Positions 7,823 through 17,152 are shown, counted from the stretch's first letter. The stretch: DNA of 64,000 bases from Psychrobacter immobilis (GCA_904846265.1 CAJHAA010000002.1:1-64000), one strand, 5' to 3'. Program-made: numbers and translations. Notes: a model not told the origin generated them from the letters alone.

Positions 7823-9667
7823 TTACATATTAGGATAGTTAGGGCCACCGCCACCTTCTGGCGTTACCCAAGTAATATTCTGTGAAGGATCTTTGATATC
7901 ACAAGTTTTACAATGCACACAGTTTTGCGCATTGATCACAAACTTAGCTCCTTCGGCATCTTTTACCACTTCATATACCCCAGCTGGGCAGTATAAACGG
8001 GCAGGCTCAGCATATAACGGTAAGTTAATTGAAACAGGTACCGTTGGATCAGTCAGTTTCAAATGTACCGGCTGGTCTTCTGCATGATTAGTATTAGAGA
8101 TAAATACCGATGACAGCTTGTCAAATACCAGTTTGCCATCAGGCTTGAGGTAGGTTGGCTGAAAAGCATGATTGGCACGCTCTAACTGATCATAATCTGG
8201 CAGGCTGTCATGTAAGGTAATCGGCATTTTACCTTTTAATAAGTTGTGCTCGATAAAGGTAAAAGCACCGCCCATAAACAGACCCATGCGATGTATTGCA
8301 GGCGAGAAGTTGCGTGACTCATAGTTGTCTTGATACAACCATGACTCTTTATACATGGTGGTATAAGCAACGACTTCATCATGCTGACGATCAGCTTGTA
8401 GTGCCTCAAAGATAGCTTCGGCGGCTAGCATGCCTGACTTCATCGATGTGTGTGTGCCTTTGATTTTAGCAGGGTTCAAGAATCCAGCATCATCACCGAC
8501 CAATACACCACCTGGGAAAGTGAATTTCGGTAGAGAGTTTAAGCCACCTTTGGTTAAAGCACGTGCGCCATAAGAGATGCGCTTGCCGCCTTCCAATACG
8601 TTTTTGATGACGGGATGGGTTTTTAGGCGCTGCATCTCATCGAATGGCGACATATATGGGTTGTGGTAAGACAAGTCAGCGACAAGACCAAAGCTTACTT
8701 GGTTGTTTTCATCGAAGTATAACCACCAGCCACCAGTAGAGCCTGTTTCGGTCAATGGCCAGCCAAGACCGTGCATGACCACGCCTTGCTCGTGTTTCTC
8801 AGGGGCTACGTCCCACAGCTCTTTTAGACCGATACCATAATGCTGAGGATCTGAGTCTTTATCAAGATCAAAACGGCTGATTAAGCGCTTACCTAAATGA
8901 CCACGGCTACCTTCGGCAAAAATAGTGTATTTAGCAAGTAGCTCATAACCTGGCTCAAAGCTAGGCTTGGCTTCGCCATTGGCAGCCACACCCATATCGC
9001 CCGTTAAGACACCACGTACAGAACCGTCGTCGTTATATAAAATATCATCTGCAGGGAAGCCTGGGAACATCATGACTTCAAGCTCTTCAGCTTGTACCGC
9101 CAACCAGCGCACCACATTGCCCAATGAGACAATATAGTTGCCATTGTTGTGCATCGGTCCTGGAATCAACGAGTCAGGTACTTTAGTAGAGCGCGTGGCT
9201 GAGTTTAAATAATAAAAGCGATCTTCGGTCGCTGGCACATTAAGCGGCGCGCCTTTTTCTTTCCAATCTGGTATCAGCTCGTTCAAAGCGCGCGGTTCGA
9301 TGACAGCACCTGATAAGGTATGCGCACCAAACTCAGAACCTTTCTCGACCACACAAACCATAAACTCATCATTACCAGCAGCGATAGCGAGCTGACGCAG
9401 GCGGATAGCAGCAGATAGCCCAGCAGGTCCACCACCAACGATGATAACGTCAAATTCCATGGACTCACGTTCAATCTCAGGCTCTGCCGCGACAGCTTCT
9501 ACTACTGGCTCTGGCGCTTTGTCGATAGCGACTGTTTCAGCTGTCGCTTTTTGGATCACAACGGCTGGCTCTGCTTTATCTAGATTTGCCGTCTCTGTCG
9601 CTACTGATGGGTCAGTATTCACAGTGTCACTATCAATGACTGGCTTTTGATTGTCTTGCTCTTGCAT
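7823..9667 (-). CDS. Electron transfer flavoprotein-ubiquinone oxidoreductase
   Basis: This 614-residue protein passes electrons from electron-transfer flavoprotein to ubiquinone at the inner membrane, linking fatty-acid and amino-acid oxidation to respiration. The FAD-binding VIIVGGGPAGLSAAIRL starts at about residue 73. The C-terminus carries the 4Fe-4S cysteines Cys560, Cys583, Cys586 and Cys589 (NCVHCKTCDIKDP). Residues 1-70 are an unusual Ala/Val/Glu/Asp-rich extension before the FAD domain. The upstream start at 9667 is nevertheless supported by AGGAG six bases before the ATG. It fits functionally with fadBA elsewhere in the window. The gene is monocistronic and ends at the shared palindrome. 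Confidence 0.95.
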   Translation of the reverse strand: MQEQDNQKPVIDSDTVNTDPSVATETANLDKAEPAVVIQKATAETVAIDKAPEPVVEAVAAEPEIERESMEFDVIIVGGGPAGLSAAIRLRQLAIAAGNDEFMVCVVEKGSEFGAHTLSGAVIEPRALNELIPDWKEKGAPLNVPATEDRFYYLNSATRSTKVPDSLIPGPMHNNGNYIVSLGNVVRWLAVQAEELEVMMFPGFPADDILYNDDGSVRGVLTGDMGVAANGEAKPSFEPGYELLAKYTIFAEGSRGHLGKRLISRFDLDKDSDPQHYGIGLKELWDVAPEKHEQGVVMHGLGWPLTETGSTGGWWLYFDENNQVSFGLVADLSYHNPYMSPFDEMQRLKTHPVIKNVLEGGKRISYGARALTKGGLNSLPKFTFPGGVLVGDDAGFLNPAKIKGTHTSMKSGMLAAEAIFEALQADRQHDEVVAYTTMYKESWLYQDNYESRNFSPAIHRMGLFMGGAFTFIEHNLLKGKMPITLHDSLPDYDQLERANHAFQPTYLKPDGKLVFDKLSSVFISNTNHAEDQPVHLKLTDPTVPVSINLPLYAEPARLYCPAGVYEVVKDAEGAKFVINAQNCVHCKTCDIKDPSQNITWVTPEGGGGPNYPNM

Positions 9668-10072
9668 ACCTACTCCTAAACTTTTAGTGGCTTATCTCAG
9701 GGCATCATTAGCTTAACAATTGAATAATAGAATTGCGGCGCTAACATTACTCAGACATATGGCTGCCCGATAAAACTGTCTTTGCGACATCAATTGACCA
9801 TGTTACTGTTGAGATCCATGTATTTAAGGATATCAACACATCACGTAAAATGTGTCATTAACACAACACCCACTTGACCATTTCAATAAAAAATCGTTAC
9901 TCATTATAAAAGAAAAGTCCTACAAACACGATACGCATTTATGAGTATCGATGTTAAGGTAAGATTGAACTAATGAGGGTGCTAAGATGATATGTTTTCA
10001 TCATACCCGAAACTAAAATTTATAGTAATAATAGATTTGCCAAACTTTGAATGCTAAGTAAAGGATTATACG
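9668..10072. other. 405-base divergent intergenic region
   Basis: No gene or RNA was recognised between the ETF-QO start and the DUF1285 start. It presumably holds the two divergent promoters. A small inverted repeat GATAC/GTATC lies at about 9931-9950. Confidence 0.55.
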
Positions 10073-10768
10073 ATGAATAACAATAATGAAGACATAATTC
10101 AAAACGATGAATCGGCAGCTAAACCGCCAAAAGACGTGCCATCTGAGCTAAGTAATATGGATTCGCTCAGTCAGTATCTAAAGTCTACTGTAGGCAAACG
10201 TGAAGGACGTGCCATCCCACCATTGGATACATGGCACCCAAAAGATGTGGCCGATATGGATCTGGTCATAAAGGCAAATGGCGAGTGGTGGCATGAAGGA
10301 GGGCAAATGACCAGAGAGTCATTGGTGAGCTTATTTGCGACTATTTTATGGAAAGAAGACAATAATGGCATCATTGAATATTTTTTGAAGACGCCAGTAC
10401 AGAAAATCCGTATCCAAGTTGAAGATGCCCCTTTATTAATCAATGACGTCGGTATCGTCAACGAAGGCAATAACCGTTGGCTAGAATTTACCACGACGAC
10501 TGGCGATGTGGTGCGTTTAGATGATGAGCACACCATCACATTAAAGGCGTATAATCCTACAGACAATGATACGATTGATCAGCAGGCAGCAATGGATATG
10601 CAGATACGTCCTTATATGCCCGTTAGAAATGGTTTGGACGCACTTATTGGGCGTAATACTTTTTATCACTTGACCGAAATTGGCGAATTGACAGAGCAAA
10701 ATGGTGAGACGATACTGACGTTACAAAGTGGCGGAAAATCCTATGAGCTGTCGATGCCAGCCCGTTAA
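10073..10768 (+). CDS. DUF1285 domain protein
   Basis: This 231-residue soluble protein has the features of DUF1285. These are PPLDTWHPKDVADMDLVIKA at about residues 49-68, then GEWWHEGGQMTRESLVSLFA and ILWKEDNNGIIEYFLKTPVQ. A second half covers VGIVNEGNNRWLEFTTTTGD and RPYMPVRNGLDALIGRN. Members are small beta-rich proteins of unknown function, widespread in Proteobacteria. The first 40 residues are polar and likely disordered. AAAGGA precedes the ATG. It stands alone, divergent from ETF-QO and upstream of murI, with a family-2 repeat in between. No biochemical role can be deduced. Confidence 0.85.
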   Translation: MNNNNEDIIQNDESAAKPPKDVPSELSNMDSLSQYLKSTVGKREGRAIPPLDTWHPKDVADMDLVIKANGEWWHEGGQMTRESLVSLFATILWKEDNNGIIEYFLKTPVQKIRIQVEDAPLLINDVGIVNEGNNRWLEFTTTTGDVVRLDDEHTITLKAYNPTDNDTIDQQAAMDMQIRPYMPVRNGLDALIGRNTFYHLTEIGELTEQNGETILTLQSGGKSYELSMPAR

Positions 10769-10815
10769 CGCAAGGACTCAAAGCTATGTATCCGTCAAAT
10801 GATTTACGGCTTAGA

Positions 10816-10924
10816 TATAGTCAATCCTATATAAATCAGATACGAGTGTCAGACTCGCTTAGTCTGCTATTTGTAGTACTTTTGCTTGCATTCCTTGTAT
10901 TCAAATTATATTGAACCGACTATA
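10816..10924 (-). repeat. Family-2 short inverted-repeat element, copy 1
   Basis: This 109-bp stretch starts TATAGTCAATCC and ends GAACCGACTATA, so its ends are inverted repeats. Read on the minus strand it aligns with the copies at 32053-32174 and 40465-40572 (shared TATAGTC.GTTCAAT start and a later CTAAGCGAG.CTGAC block), although it is the most diverged. It lies between the DUF1285 gene and murI and has no coding capacity. The alignment was done by eye. Confidence 0.65.
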
Positions 10925-11005
10925 GCGATAAATCACTAGATAATTACTGTAGTATGTTAAACAGTATAAAGATGAAGATATGTATATAAAAATGGCAGTA
11001 GAGTA

Positions 11006-12016
11006 GTGATGGATATTACTACATGTAATAGCTTAAATAGGGTGAAAATGCGCTCAGATAGCTTTGATGGTAAACATGTTGAGCATGTCGAGAGTGTAAC
11101 TAATGCTAAAGCTGACATCCATAAAAGGAATCTCGGCACAGTTATAAATAATAAAAAGCGCAATGCGCCAATCGGATTGTTTGATTCTGGTGTCGGTGGG
11201 CTTTCTGTTTATCTACATTTGGCACAGCAGTTGCCTGCCGAGCGTTATGTCTATTATGCAGACACCTTAAATGTGCCTTATGGTAATCGTGATAGCGCCG
11301 ATATTGAAGCGTTGACTTTAACAGCCGTTGATTGGTTGTATGAGCAGGGCTGCAAGCTCATTGTTATTGCTTGTAATAGCGCCTCAGCCTATGCTTTGGA
11401 AACAGCCAGACGGCGTTATCCGCAGCTGCCTATCGTCGGATTAGTCCCGGCGCTAAAGCCCGCCATATCGGCGAGCAAAACTGGTCGCGTGGTCGTTTTA
11501 GCGACTAAGGCTACCTTGAATGGCACATTGCTTAATGAGGTCATCGATCACTTTGCTAAACCCAACAATACGGTAGTGACCAAATATTTTGATCCGCAAT
11601 TGGTACCTTGGGTAGAGGCGGGAATGCCAGAGCAGGATGATACTGCTTTAAGATTACGCCAGCAGCTCACATTATTTGCTCATGATGGCGTTGATCAATT
11701 GGTACTAGGCTGTACGCACTATCCATTTTTCAAAACGTTTTTGTTAGATGAGATTGCTCAGCAGCAATTGGCGATGCAGATCGTTGATTCTGGACAAGCC
11801 ATTGCTGAGCGAGTTAAGCAGCTATTGGCTGCAAACCAGCTGTCTGCATTGATTGACAATACCCCAGATGATCATTGTTTAGAAACAACTGACAAAACAA
11901 AAGTTGTCAATCAACCGCCATTGATTTTTTATGCGACTAAGTTCGATGATAAGCTGGATACTTTAATAGCGCGTTTGCTTGGCAAAGACGCCATCTTGCA
12001 ATACTATTCTAAATAG
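11006..12016 (+). CDS. murI: Glutamate racemase
   Basis: MurI interconverts L- and D-glutamate and supplies D-glutamate for peptidoglycan. The racemase core begins at about residue 54 with APIGLFDSGVGGLSVYLHL and contains both catalytic cysteines, Cys123 in VIACNSASAYAL and Cys236 in VLGCTHYPFF. YADTLNVPYGNR is the usual substrate-loop motif. About 50 residues of basic, low-conservation sequence precede the core. Starts at GTG 11006, ATG 11009 or ATG 11048 are all possible, and none has a clear ribosome site, so the true N-terminus is uncertain. The C-terminal 50 residues are likewise longer than in enteric MurI. The gene appears monocistronic. Confidence 0.93.
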   Translation: MMDITTCNSLNRVKMRSDSFDGKHVEHVESVTNAKADIHKRNLGTVINNKKRNAPIGLFDSGVGGLSVYLHLAQQLPAERYVYYADTLNVPYGNRDSADIEALTLTAVDWLYEQGCKLIVIACNSASAYALETARRRYPQLPIVGLVPALKPAISASKTGRVVVLATKATLNGTLLNEVIDHFAKPNNTVVTKYFDPQLVPWVEAGMPEQDDTALRLRQQLTLFAHDGVDQLVLGCTHYPFFKTFLLDEIAQQQLAMQIVDSGQAIAERVKQLLAANQLSALIDNTPDDHCLETTDKTKVVNQPPLIFYATKFDDKLDTLIARLLGKDAILQYYSK

Positions 12017-12181
12017 GCGCAGCTAAAGGTATTTGTATCAAACCCATAACCATAATATTGATATAATCGAAATAAATTGAGCTTATTTTTATAAGATTAT
12101 GCTAGGCTGTGCAAAACAAGATATTTGTGCTCTATTTTATATCATATTATTCTATGTCATGACCTAAGCTTAGAGGTGATT

Positions 12182-13180
12182 GTGCCAGACCGTCGCTATC
12201 ATATTCACATCATATGCGCTGACAATGATCAATTGTTGGTCTTGGACAGCTTGGCGATATTTTTTCAGTCGCGGGCTTTCTTGACCTATGATGTGTCGAG
12301 CCAATTGCCAAAAGCATCGCTATATGGTCGACAATGTATCGACTCCTGCGATTACGCACTGATGCTCATTGGAGACAGTTATGGCACCGTGCAAAGGAAT
12401 GGCGTTAGCCAAATGCATTTGAGTTATTTGAATGCCAAAGCCAAGCTCAAACCGTTACTCATCTTAATCAAAAATCATCATCCAGATGCGAGTATTAGTC
12501 GTCAACTGCAAGAATTTATTAAGTCGGTAACTCGGCAGGACAATACGATATATTATTATGATACAGAAACGGATATTGAGCCATTGCTCGTGCAAGCTTA
12601 CTATAACGCAGTGACCAATCATCAGGTCGTTGGTGGATGGCTAAGAGCCAATGAGGAAATGATTAAATTTAGCAAGCAAACTGTGGCGGAACGGTTTGCA
12701 GATCTATTGTCTACTGACAAAACGCTAAAGGAAAATAGCCCACCTGCTGATGAATTCGTCTCTGATGATGTGAGTAAGCCCATTGTATTGTTAGAAGCTT
12801 TTGATATTCAATATAGTGCTCAAGCTTATGCAGGTGGCAACCTGACCGATGTTACCAGACCCATGACCTTAACATGGCAAGAGATATTGATCGCCTTAAT
12901 GAAAATACCAGCGACCTTTTCGAGCTATGGCTTGCAAAATGCCATGAATCGCTTGATAGCGTCAAAAGCTGAGCAAGACATCAAAAAAGAGATGCCGAAT
13001 GTCCATGCCGTCTCGCGCTGCCAAATTTCTCAAGATGATTTGAACCAGCTACAACGTCAGCTAGTGGGTGCAAACTGGATACAGCTCACAACCTATGGCA
13101 CTCGCGTCTCGCAAGAACTTTGGAAGTTGACCTTTCATGCAAAAAATCTATTGAACGAAGTCCATCATAACTCCCAATGA
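12182..13180 (+). CDS. DUF4062-like domain protein of unknown function
   Basis: The frame is open from a TTG at 12125. The GTG at 12182 is preferred because AGAGG lies five bases upstream, giving 332 residues. The N-terminal 100 residues resemble DUF4062, a Rossmann-like domain found in signalling and conflict proteins. They show a first strand YHIHIICADND, then the cysteine-aspartate segment CDYALMLIGDSYGTVQR, a polar SQMHLSYLNAKAK helix and the strand PLLILIK. The C-terminal half (TWQEILIALMKIP and DLNQLQRQLVGANWIQLTT) looks like winged-helix modules. No ATPase or nuclease motif is visible. A hairpin follows the gene. The family match is by eye and moderately sure; the function is unknown. 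Confidence 0.65.
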   Translation: MPDRRYHIHIICADNDQLLVLDSLAIFFQSRAFLTYDVSSQLPKASLYGRQCIDSCDYALMLIGDSYGTVQRNGVSQMHLSYLNAKAKLKPLLILIKNHHPDASISRQLQEFIKSVTRQDNTIYYYDTETDIEPLLVQAYYNAVTNHQVVGGWLRANEEMIKFSKQTVAERFADLLSTDKTLKENSPPADEFVSDDVSKPIVLLEAFDIQYSAQAYAGGNLTDVTRPMTLTWQEILIALMKIPATFSSYGLQNAMNRLIASKAEQDIKKEMPNVHAVSRCQISQDDLNQLQRQLVGANWIQLTTYGTRVSQELWKLTFHAKNLLNEVHHNSQ

Positions 13181-13224
13181 TTCGTATTTTGCACTAATAA
13201 TATTCCTGCCTTCCTCATTTAAAA

Positions 13225-13273
13225 GTAGTCATAGCCTATCTGCTGTAAAGAGCACACGTGTGGCTGTGACTAC
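13225..13273 (+). terminator. Possible hairpin terminator after the DUF4062-like gene
   Basis: A 12-base inverted repeat with one G-U pair (GTAGTCATAGCC with GGCTGTGACTAC) brackets an inner palindrome and is followed by GTTTTGT. It lies 45 bases after the stop codon. The T run is short, so termination is only possible. Confidence 0.5.
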
Positions 13274-13456
13274 GTTTTGTAATACAAAGCATACGCGTCA
13301 ACGGTTGTGAATCCATTTAACACTGGTAATATTGAGACTAATCAGAGATTGATAATAAATACATTATTTATATTAAAATTACTGACGTATATATTGTATA
13401 CATACAAATCGAATATATATAAATCGTATAATAATACTGACTAAGGAGAGCACCTG

Positions 13457-13756
13457 ATGAGTAACGCTAAAAACGATGCATTAAAAAAAGAGCTTGATGG
13501 CTTAGAAGAATCTATGCATGCTGCCGAGCAGTTTCATACACTAGAAGAGCAAGTAGCGGACATGAAACGTCGCGGTATCGACCCTAGCCAAGCTTACAAA
13601 GACTTGGACAGAAAAGAAGAAGATGCTGATTGGGGCGATGCTACTTGGAAAGAAAACGGCAAATGGGAGCCAAAAACGCCTGCTGATCTAGATGAAAAGG
13701 CACGTGAGAACTGGGATGGTGACAATGGTAAACCGAACCCACCACCGATCGTTTAA
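13457..13756 (+). CDS. Small charged protein of unknown function
   Basis: This 99-residue protein is very hydrophilic. Residues 1-35 form a likely amphipathic helix or coiled coil (ALKKELDGLEESMHAAEQFH, LEEQVADMKRR). An acidic, tryptophan-containing middle follows (EEDADWGDATWKENGKWEPK), and the tail GDNGKPNPPPIV is proline-rich and probably disordered. There is no signal peptide or cysteine. A clear AAGGAG precedes the ATG and a strong terminator follows 31 bases after the stop, so it is a well-delimited single gene. I do not recognise the family. Its composition resembles stress-associated or ribosome-bound small proteins, but this is speculation. Confidence 0.78.
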   Translation: MSNAKNDALKKELDGLEESMHAAEQFHTLEEQVADMKRRGIDPSQAYKDLDRKEEDADWGDATWKENGKWEPKTPADLDEKARENWDGDNGKPNPPPIV

Positions 13757-13787
13757 GTTGAAAATTGACTAAAAAGTAAACCCTATG

Positions 13788-13823
13788 AAAAAAGCCACGT
13801 TATTATTAACGTGGCTTTTTTTA
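13788..13823. terminator. Bidirectional terminator
   Basis: A 10-bp stem (AGCCACGTTA with its complement) with loop TTAT is flanked by six A and at least six T. It serves the small charged protein on the plus strand and probably the lytic transglycosylase on the minus strand. Confidence 0.92.
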
Positions 13824-13886
13824 TGTGCTTAATCTAGGGCGTACTTAGTCTAGTATGTGCTTAACCTAAGATACATCCGCGGAATA

Positions 13887-15368
13887 CTAAGAACCTTCGT
13901 CAACACGAACGAGCTTCACCACACCGTCGCTACCGATGACACGGCGATAGCGTGTGTTACCAGAGGTAGGTGATTGTGTAGAAGGCTGCGTCGAGTAAGT
14001 ATTAGGAGTACTCGTTTGCTGCTGAATCAGCTGTCCCATGCGATCAGCAGAGGCAGGGTTTAAAGGCTGGCTATTCGACGGCTGTCCGTATTGATTGCCG
14101 TATTGCGTGCTTTTCGGGACTGTGTTTCCAGCATCTCCAATGATTGCGCGGTAGAATTTCTGTCCTGCGCGGCCATCCGCTGGCAAGATACCCCGACTAG
14201 ATTGGTATTGCTGAATCGCGATACGGGTATTGTCGCCAATAATGCCATCAACACCACCAATATCGTAACCCGCGTTCAATAACGCTTGCTGGATATCTTT
14301 GGCTTGCTGGCGACTGATACCAGGGTCATCGGTAGGCCATGCCGTGACAAAGTCAGTTTTGCTGCTGTCCTCTTTAGTGATTAAGTCTGATAAATGGGCG
14401 ATTGCCAATGCATAATTTTCTGACGCATTATAAGAATAAAACGTATCAAAGTTTTTACCGACTAAGAAAGCAGGACCATCTTTGCTAGCGGGTAATAATA
14501 ACCCAGCGCTACTCAAATCGTTTGGCAATGGACTGCCATTGGCGAGCGTGATACCTTGATTGCGCCAGTGGCTGATAGACTTCTTGTTTTTACGGTCAGA
14601 CGCTGCCCAAAATCCACTGGGCAGCTTGACTTCGTAACCCCAAGGCTCGCCCGTGCGATAGCCGCGCTTATCTAAGAAGTTGGCGGTAGAGGCTAGCGCG
14701 TCAGGCACACTATTGACCAAATCACGGCGACCATCGCCATCAAAATCGACTGCCAACTCTAAAAAGGTACTTGGCATAAATTGCGTTTGCCCAAAAGCGC
14801 CCGCCCATGAGCCTGTCATATCACTTGGCGCAATATCACCGTTTTGGACGATTTTTAGCGCATTAGCGTATTCACCTTGGAAATAGCTCTGACGGCGATC
14901 AAAACAAGACAGCGTCGCTAGAGACTCAAACAAAGGTTTTTTGCCCAATGTCTGCCCAAAGTTTGACTCAACACCCCATACACCTAGTACGTGCTCGGCT
15001 TTGACGCCATAGCGTGATTCAATTTGACGTAGCGTATCCGCCCATTGACGCTTGGCGCGGATGCCATCTTCTACACGCTCTTTATCGACCAATGAAGATA
15101 AATAATCCCAAACGTCTTTTTGAAATTCTGGCTGATAATTCAATGACTGAATCACGCTAGGATCAGGCTGGCTAGGGCGATAGTTATTAAAAGTAGAGCT
15201 ATCAACGCCTCGAAATTTGCTAGAGTTTTTTAAACCGTCTAAGCATTGTTGAAACTCGGCATTAGATAAGTTTGGTGCTGGTGGTTTGGCTGCTTGAGCA
15301 GTGCTAGCAAAACTCAGCCCAACAGCAAGGCTGAGTAACGATAAAGTAGAAACTGGAGTCAAACGCAT
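13887..15368 (-). CDS. Lytic murein transglycosylase, MltB type (GH103), with peptidoglycan-binding domain
   Basis: This 493-residue exported enzyme cleaves peptidoglycan glycan strands with formation of 1,6-anhydro-muramic ends. A signal peptide occupies residues 1-26 (cleavage after AQA). The GH103 catalytic domain shows VLGVWGVESNFGQT with predicted catalytic Glu134, then GSWAGAFGQTQFMPSTFL and FDGDGRRDL. A PG_binding_1 domain follows at about residues 350-405 (QQALLNAGYDIGGVDG). The last 80 residues are Ser/Thr/Gln-rich and probably disordered. No lipobox cysteine follows the signal sequence, so it is predicted to be soluble in the periplasm rather than a lipoprotein like enteric MltB. 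It ends at the shared palindrome. Confidence 0.92.
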   Translation of the reverse strand: MRLTPVSTLSLLSLAVGLSFASTAQAAKPPAPNLSNAEFQQCLDGLKNSSKFRGVDSSTFNNYRPSQPDPSVIQSLNYQPEFQKDVWDYLSSLVDKERVEDGIRAKRQWADTLRQIESRYGVKAEHVLGVWGVESNFGQTLGKKPLFESLATLSCFDRRQSYFQGEYANALKIVQNGDIAPSDMTGSWAGAFGQTQFMPSTFLELAVDFDGDGRRDLVNSVPDALASTANFLDKRGYRTGEPWGYEVKLPSGFWAASDRKNKKSISHWRNQGITLANGSPLPNDLSSAGLLLPASKDGPAFLVGKNFDTFYSYNASENYALAIAHLSDLITKEDSSKTDFVTAWPTDDPGISRQQAKDIQQALLNAGYDIGGVDGIIGDNTRIAIQQYQSSRGILPADGRAGQKFYRAIIGDAGNTVPKSTQYGNQYGQPSNSQPLNPASADRMGQLIQQQTSTPNTYSTQPSTQSPTSGNTRYRRVIGSDGVVKLVRVDEGS

Positions 15369-15610
15369 GAAAATATCCTATAAACGTTGAAATAGTTATT
15401 AAAAGAGAAAGCAAAGCGGATTGGTGCAGTATGGACTTAGAGTAACCAATCTCATGGTTAAAGAAAAGGTATCGAAGTAAGCTGTTACTATAAATTGACG
15501 ATGGCGTGAGGTTGAGAGAGGGTTTAAGATTTAGGATAGATAGGCTAAAATGGATAAAGTGCTAAAAATATCCAATTAATCATTTCTACTTCATTTAAAA
15601 CCTAATCTAA

Positions 15611-16324
15611 TCACTCGCCCAAAACCCCATCCAACTCATTAATAAAGTCATGAATACGCTCAGCATTTTTGCCCAAATCGCTCCCACCAACCCGTGACTT
15701 ACTACGAATATCGACCAAACGTTCATTATCATTATCCGTGATACGCACGACAACATCATCTTTAAAACCGAACCAAGCAGTCGTATCTGTCGCTTCAATG
15801 ACGCCTTTGTCAGCATCGATATTGACAAGCTCCCAACCTAAATTATCGATGGCTTGTTTGGTTGCCTCAACCAACTCAGATTTTGACTGGCTATAGCGTA
15901 ATGTTTGTAATTCAGGGTAGGCAGCGCGCTGCTGCGTTGCAGTCTCTACACCTGCATACTCAACTGGATTTGGTGCATCAGCGCGTAGTGGGGCAATGGC
16001 CACAAATTCAGGTGGATTCACTATGTCGGTTGAAATATCGTGAATGGGCGGTACATTTTTGGCGCTATTCATCATGCTTAGTGGAATAGCAATGGCAGTG
16101 ATAGCAAGCACTGCCGATGTTAATGCGCTACCAATGCTAGCCGTGTCTCGTTTAAATAAAAGCTGTATGCCTAATAGTACCAATGCTGCGATACCAGCAA
16201 ATACACCAAACTTAAACCCTGCAAACGCAGTCGCTAAATCGACTAAGCCAAATTTGTAAAGCGGACCTGCGAGTGTGACTAGTAAAATAGAGATTAAACT
16301 TATCAGCCCAACGAATATTTTCAT
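15611..16324 (-). CDS. DUF1499 membrane protein
   Basis: This 237-residue protein has three hydrophobic helices in the first 90 residues and a DUF1499 domain in the rest. The domain is marked by VPPIHDISTDIVNPPEF, which opens the family, and by WFGFKDDVVVRI followed by RSKSRVGGSDLGKNA near the end. DUF1499 proteins are common and functionally uncharacterised. The domain is predicted to face the periplasm or sit at the membrane surface. It is preceded at 16386-17039 by tpm on the same strand with a 61-base gap and could be co-transcribed with it. No catalytic residues are known for the family. Confidence 0.88.
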   Translation of the reverse strand: MKIFVGLISLISILLVTLAGPLYKFGLVDLATAFAGFKFGVFAGIAALVLLGIQLLFKRDTASIGSALTSAVLAITAIAIPLSMMNSAKNVPPIHDISTDIVNPPEFVAIAPLRADAPNPVEYAGVETATQQRAAYPELQTLRYSQSKSELVEATKQAIDNLGWELVNIDADKGVIEATDTTAWFGFKDDVVVRITDNDNERLVDIRSKSRVGGSDLGKNAERIHDFINELDGVLGE

Positions 16325-16385
16325 TCAATTTCTCCATTATAATTTAGTACTGATTAATCGCTACGCAAACGGGCTTATTAACGAC

Positions 16386-17039
16386 TCACTTTAATAGCCA
16401 AACATGCTCCGAGACTGTTAGCTCAGGTGCCGATCCTATAGAAGTAGGTTCACTTGCCAATTCGCTGATATGATAGTTATCGCCATAATATTGCTGTATT
16501 TGCTCGCTACTGATAGAGAATGGCGGTCCCGCTTTTTTGCTTTGGTCATAAGTGAGAGTGATGATAAATTGTGGTGCATTAGCACTGAGCTGGTACATTT
16601 GCGCACTATATTGCAAACGCATATCAGCCGGTAGCGCAATCAATGCGGCTTTGTCATATACGGCATTTACAGATCCAATATCCTCAGTCGTTAATGCAAA
16701 AATATCAGCAACCCATAAGGTAATGGTTTGTCCTGATAACTGACCTTGATAGTATTTAATCGCTGAATTGTCTACATGCTGGTGCACAGTAGGGGAGATA
16801 TTCTGCTCAGTAAAGAATGCTTGTACAGCTGTTTCCACCAATTCAACGCCTACGACGTCGTAGCCTTGCGCTGCCAGCCAAGCCATATCAAGCGATTTAC
16901 CGCAAAGAGGGACAAAGACACGGCTACCAGCTGGCACGTTCAATTGCTCAAAGTAATTCATTAATAAGGGGTTCACTGCAGACTGATTAAAGCCAATGCG
17001 TTTCTCTTGCCAGCGGCTGTGCCAAAATTCAGCGTTCAT
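16386..17039 (-). CDS. tpm: Thiopurine S-methyltransferase
   Basis: This 217-residue SAM-dependent methyltransferase matches the TPMT family over its full length. Diagnostic segments are the N-terminal FWHSRWQEKRIGFNQSAVNP, FVPLCGKSLDMAWLAAQG with the SAM-binding loop, VVGVELVETAVQAFF, and VYDKAALIALPADMR. Bacterial Tpm methylates thiopurines and, in some species, selenium and tellurium compounds, giving resistance; the substrate here is unknown. An AAAGG site precedes the ATG. The gene lies upstream of the DUF1499 gene, and its own upstream neighbour msrA is separated by a terminator, so it starts its own transcript. Confidence 0.93.
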   Translation of the reverse strand: MNAEFWHSRWQEKRIGFNQSAVNPLLMNYFEQLNVPAGSRVFVPLCGKSLDMAWLAAQGYDVVGVELVETAVQAFFTEQNISPTVHQHVDNSAIKYYQGQLSGQTITLWVADIFALTTEDIGSVNAVYDKAALIALPADMRLQYSAQMYQLSANAPQFIITLTYDQSKKAGPPFSISSEQIQQYYGDNYHISELASEPTSIGSAPELTVSEHVWLLK

Positions 17040-17116
17040 ACCTTCGCCTTTATTCGTTGAGGGTTATATTTGAGTTGTTTCTATCATAACTGTTTGAGTG
17101 AGAATGCTAAAGATAT

Positions 17117-17152
17117 TAAAAAGCCAAACGCTCATGCAATAAGCGTTTGGCT
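17117..17152 (-). terminator. Terminator of msrA
   Basis: A perfect 11-bp stem (17122-17132 with 17142-17152) is followed on the minus strand by a T run. It lies about 60 bases after the msrA stop. Confidence 0.88.

Noticed and set aside
10171-10566. 131-codon minus-strand frame inside the DUF1285 gene
   Set aside because: Antisense to a conserved domain protein with a good ribosome site; no independent evidence.
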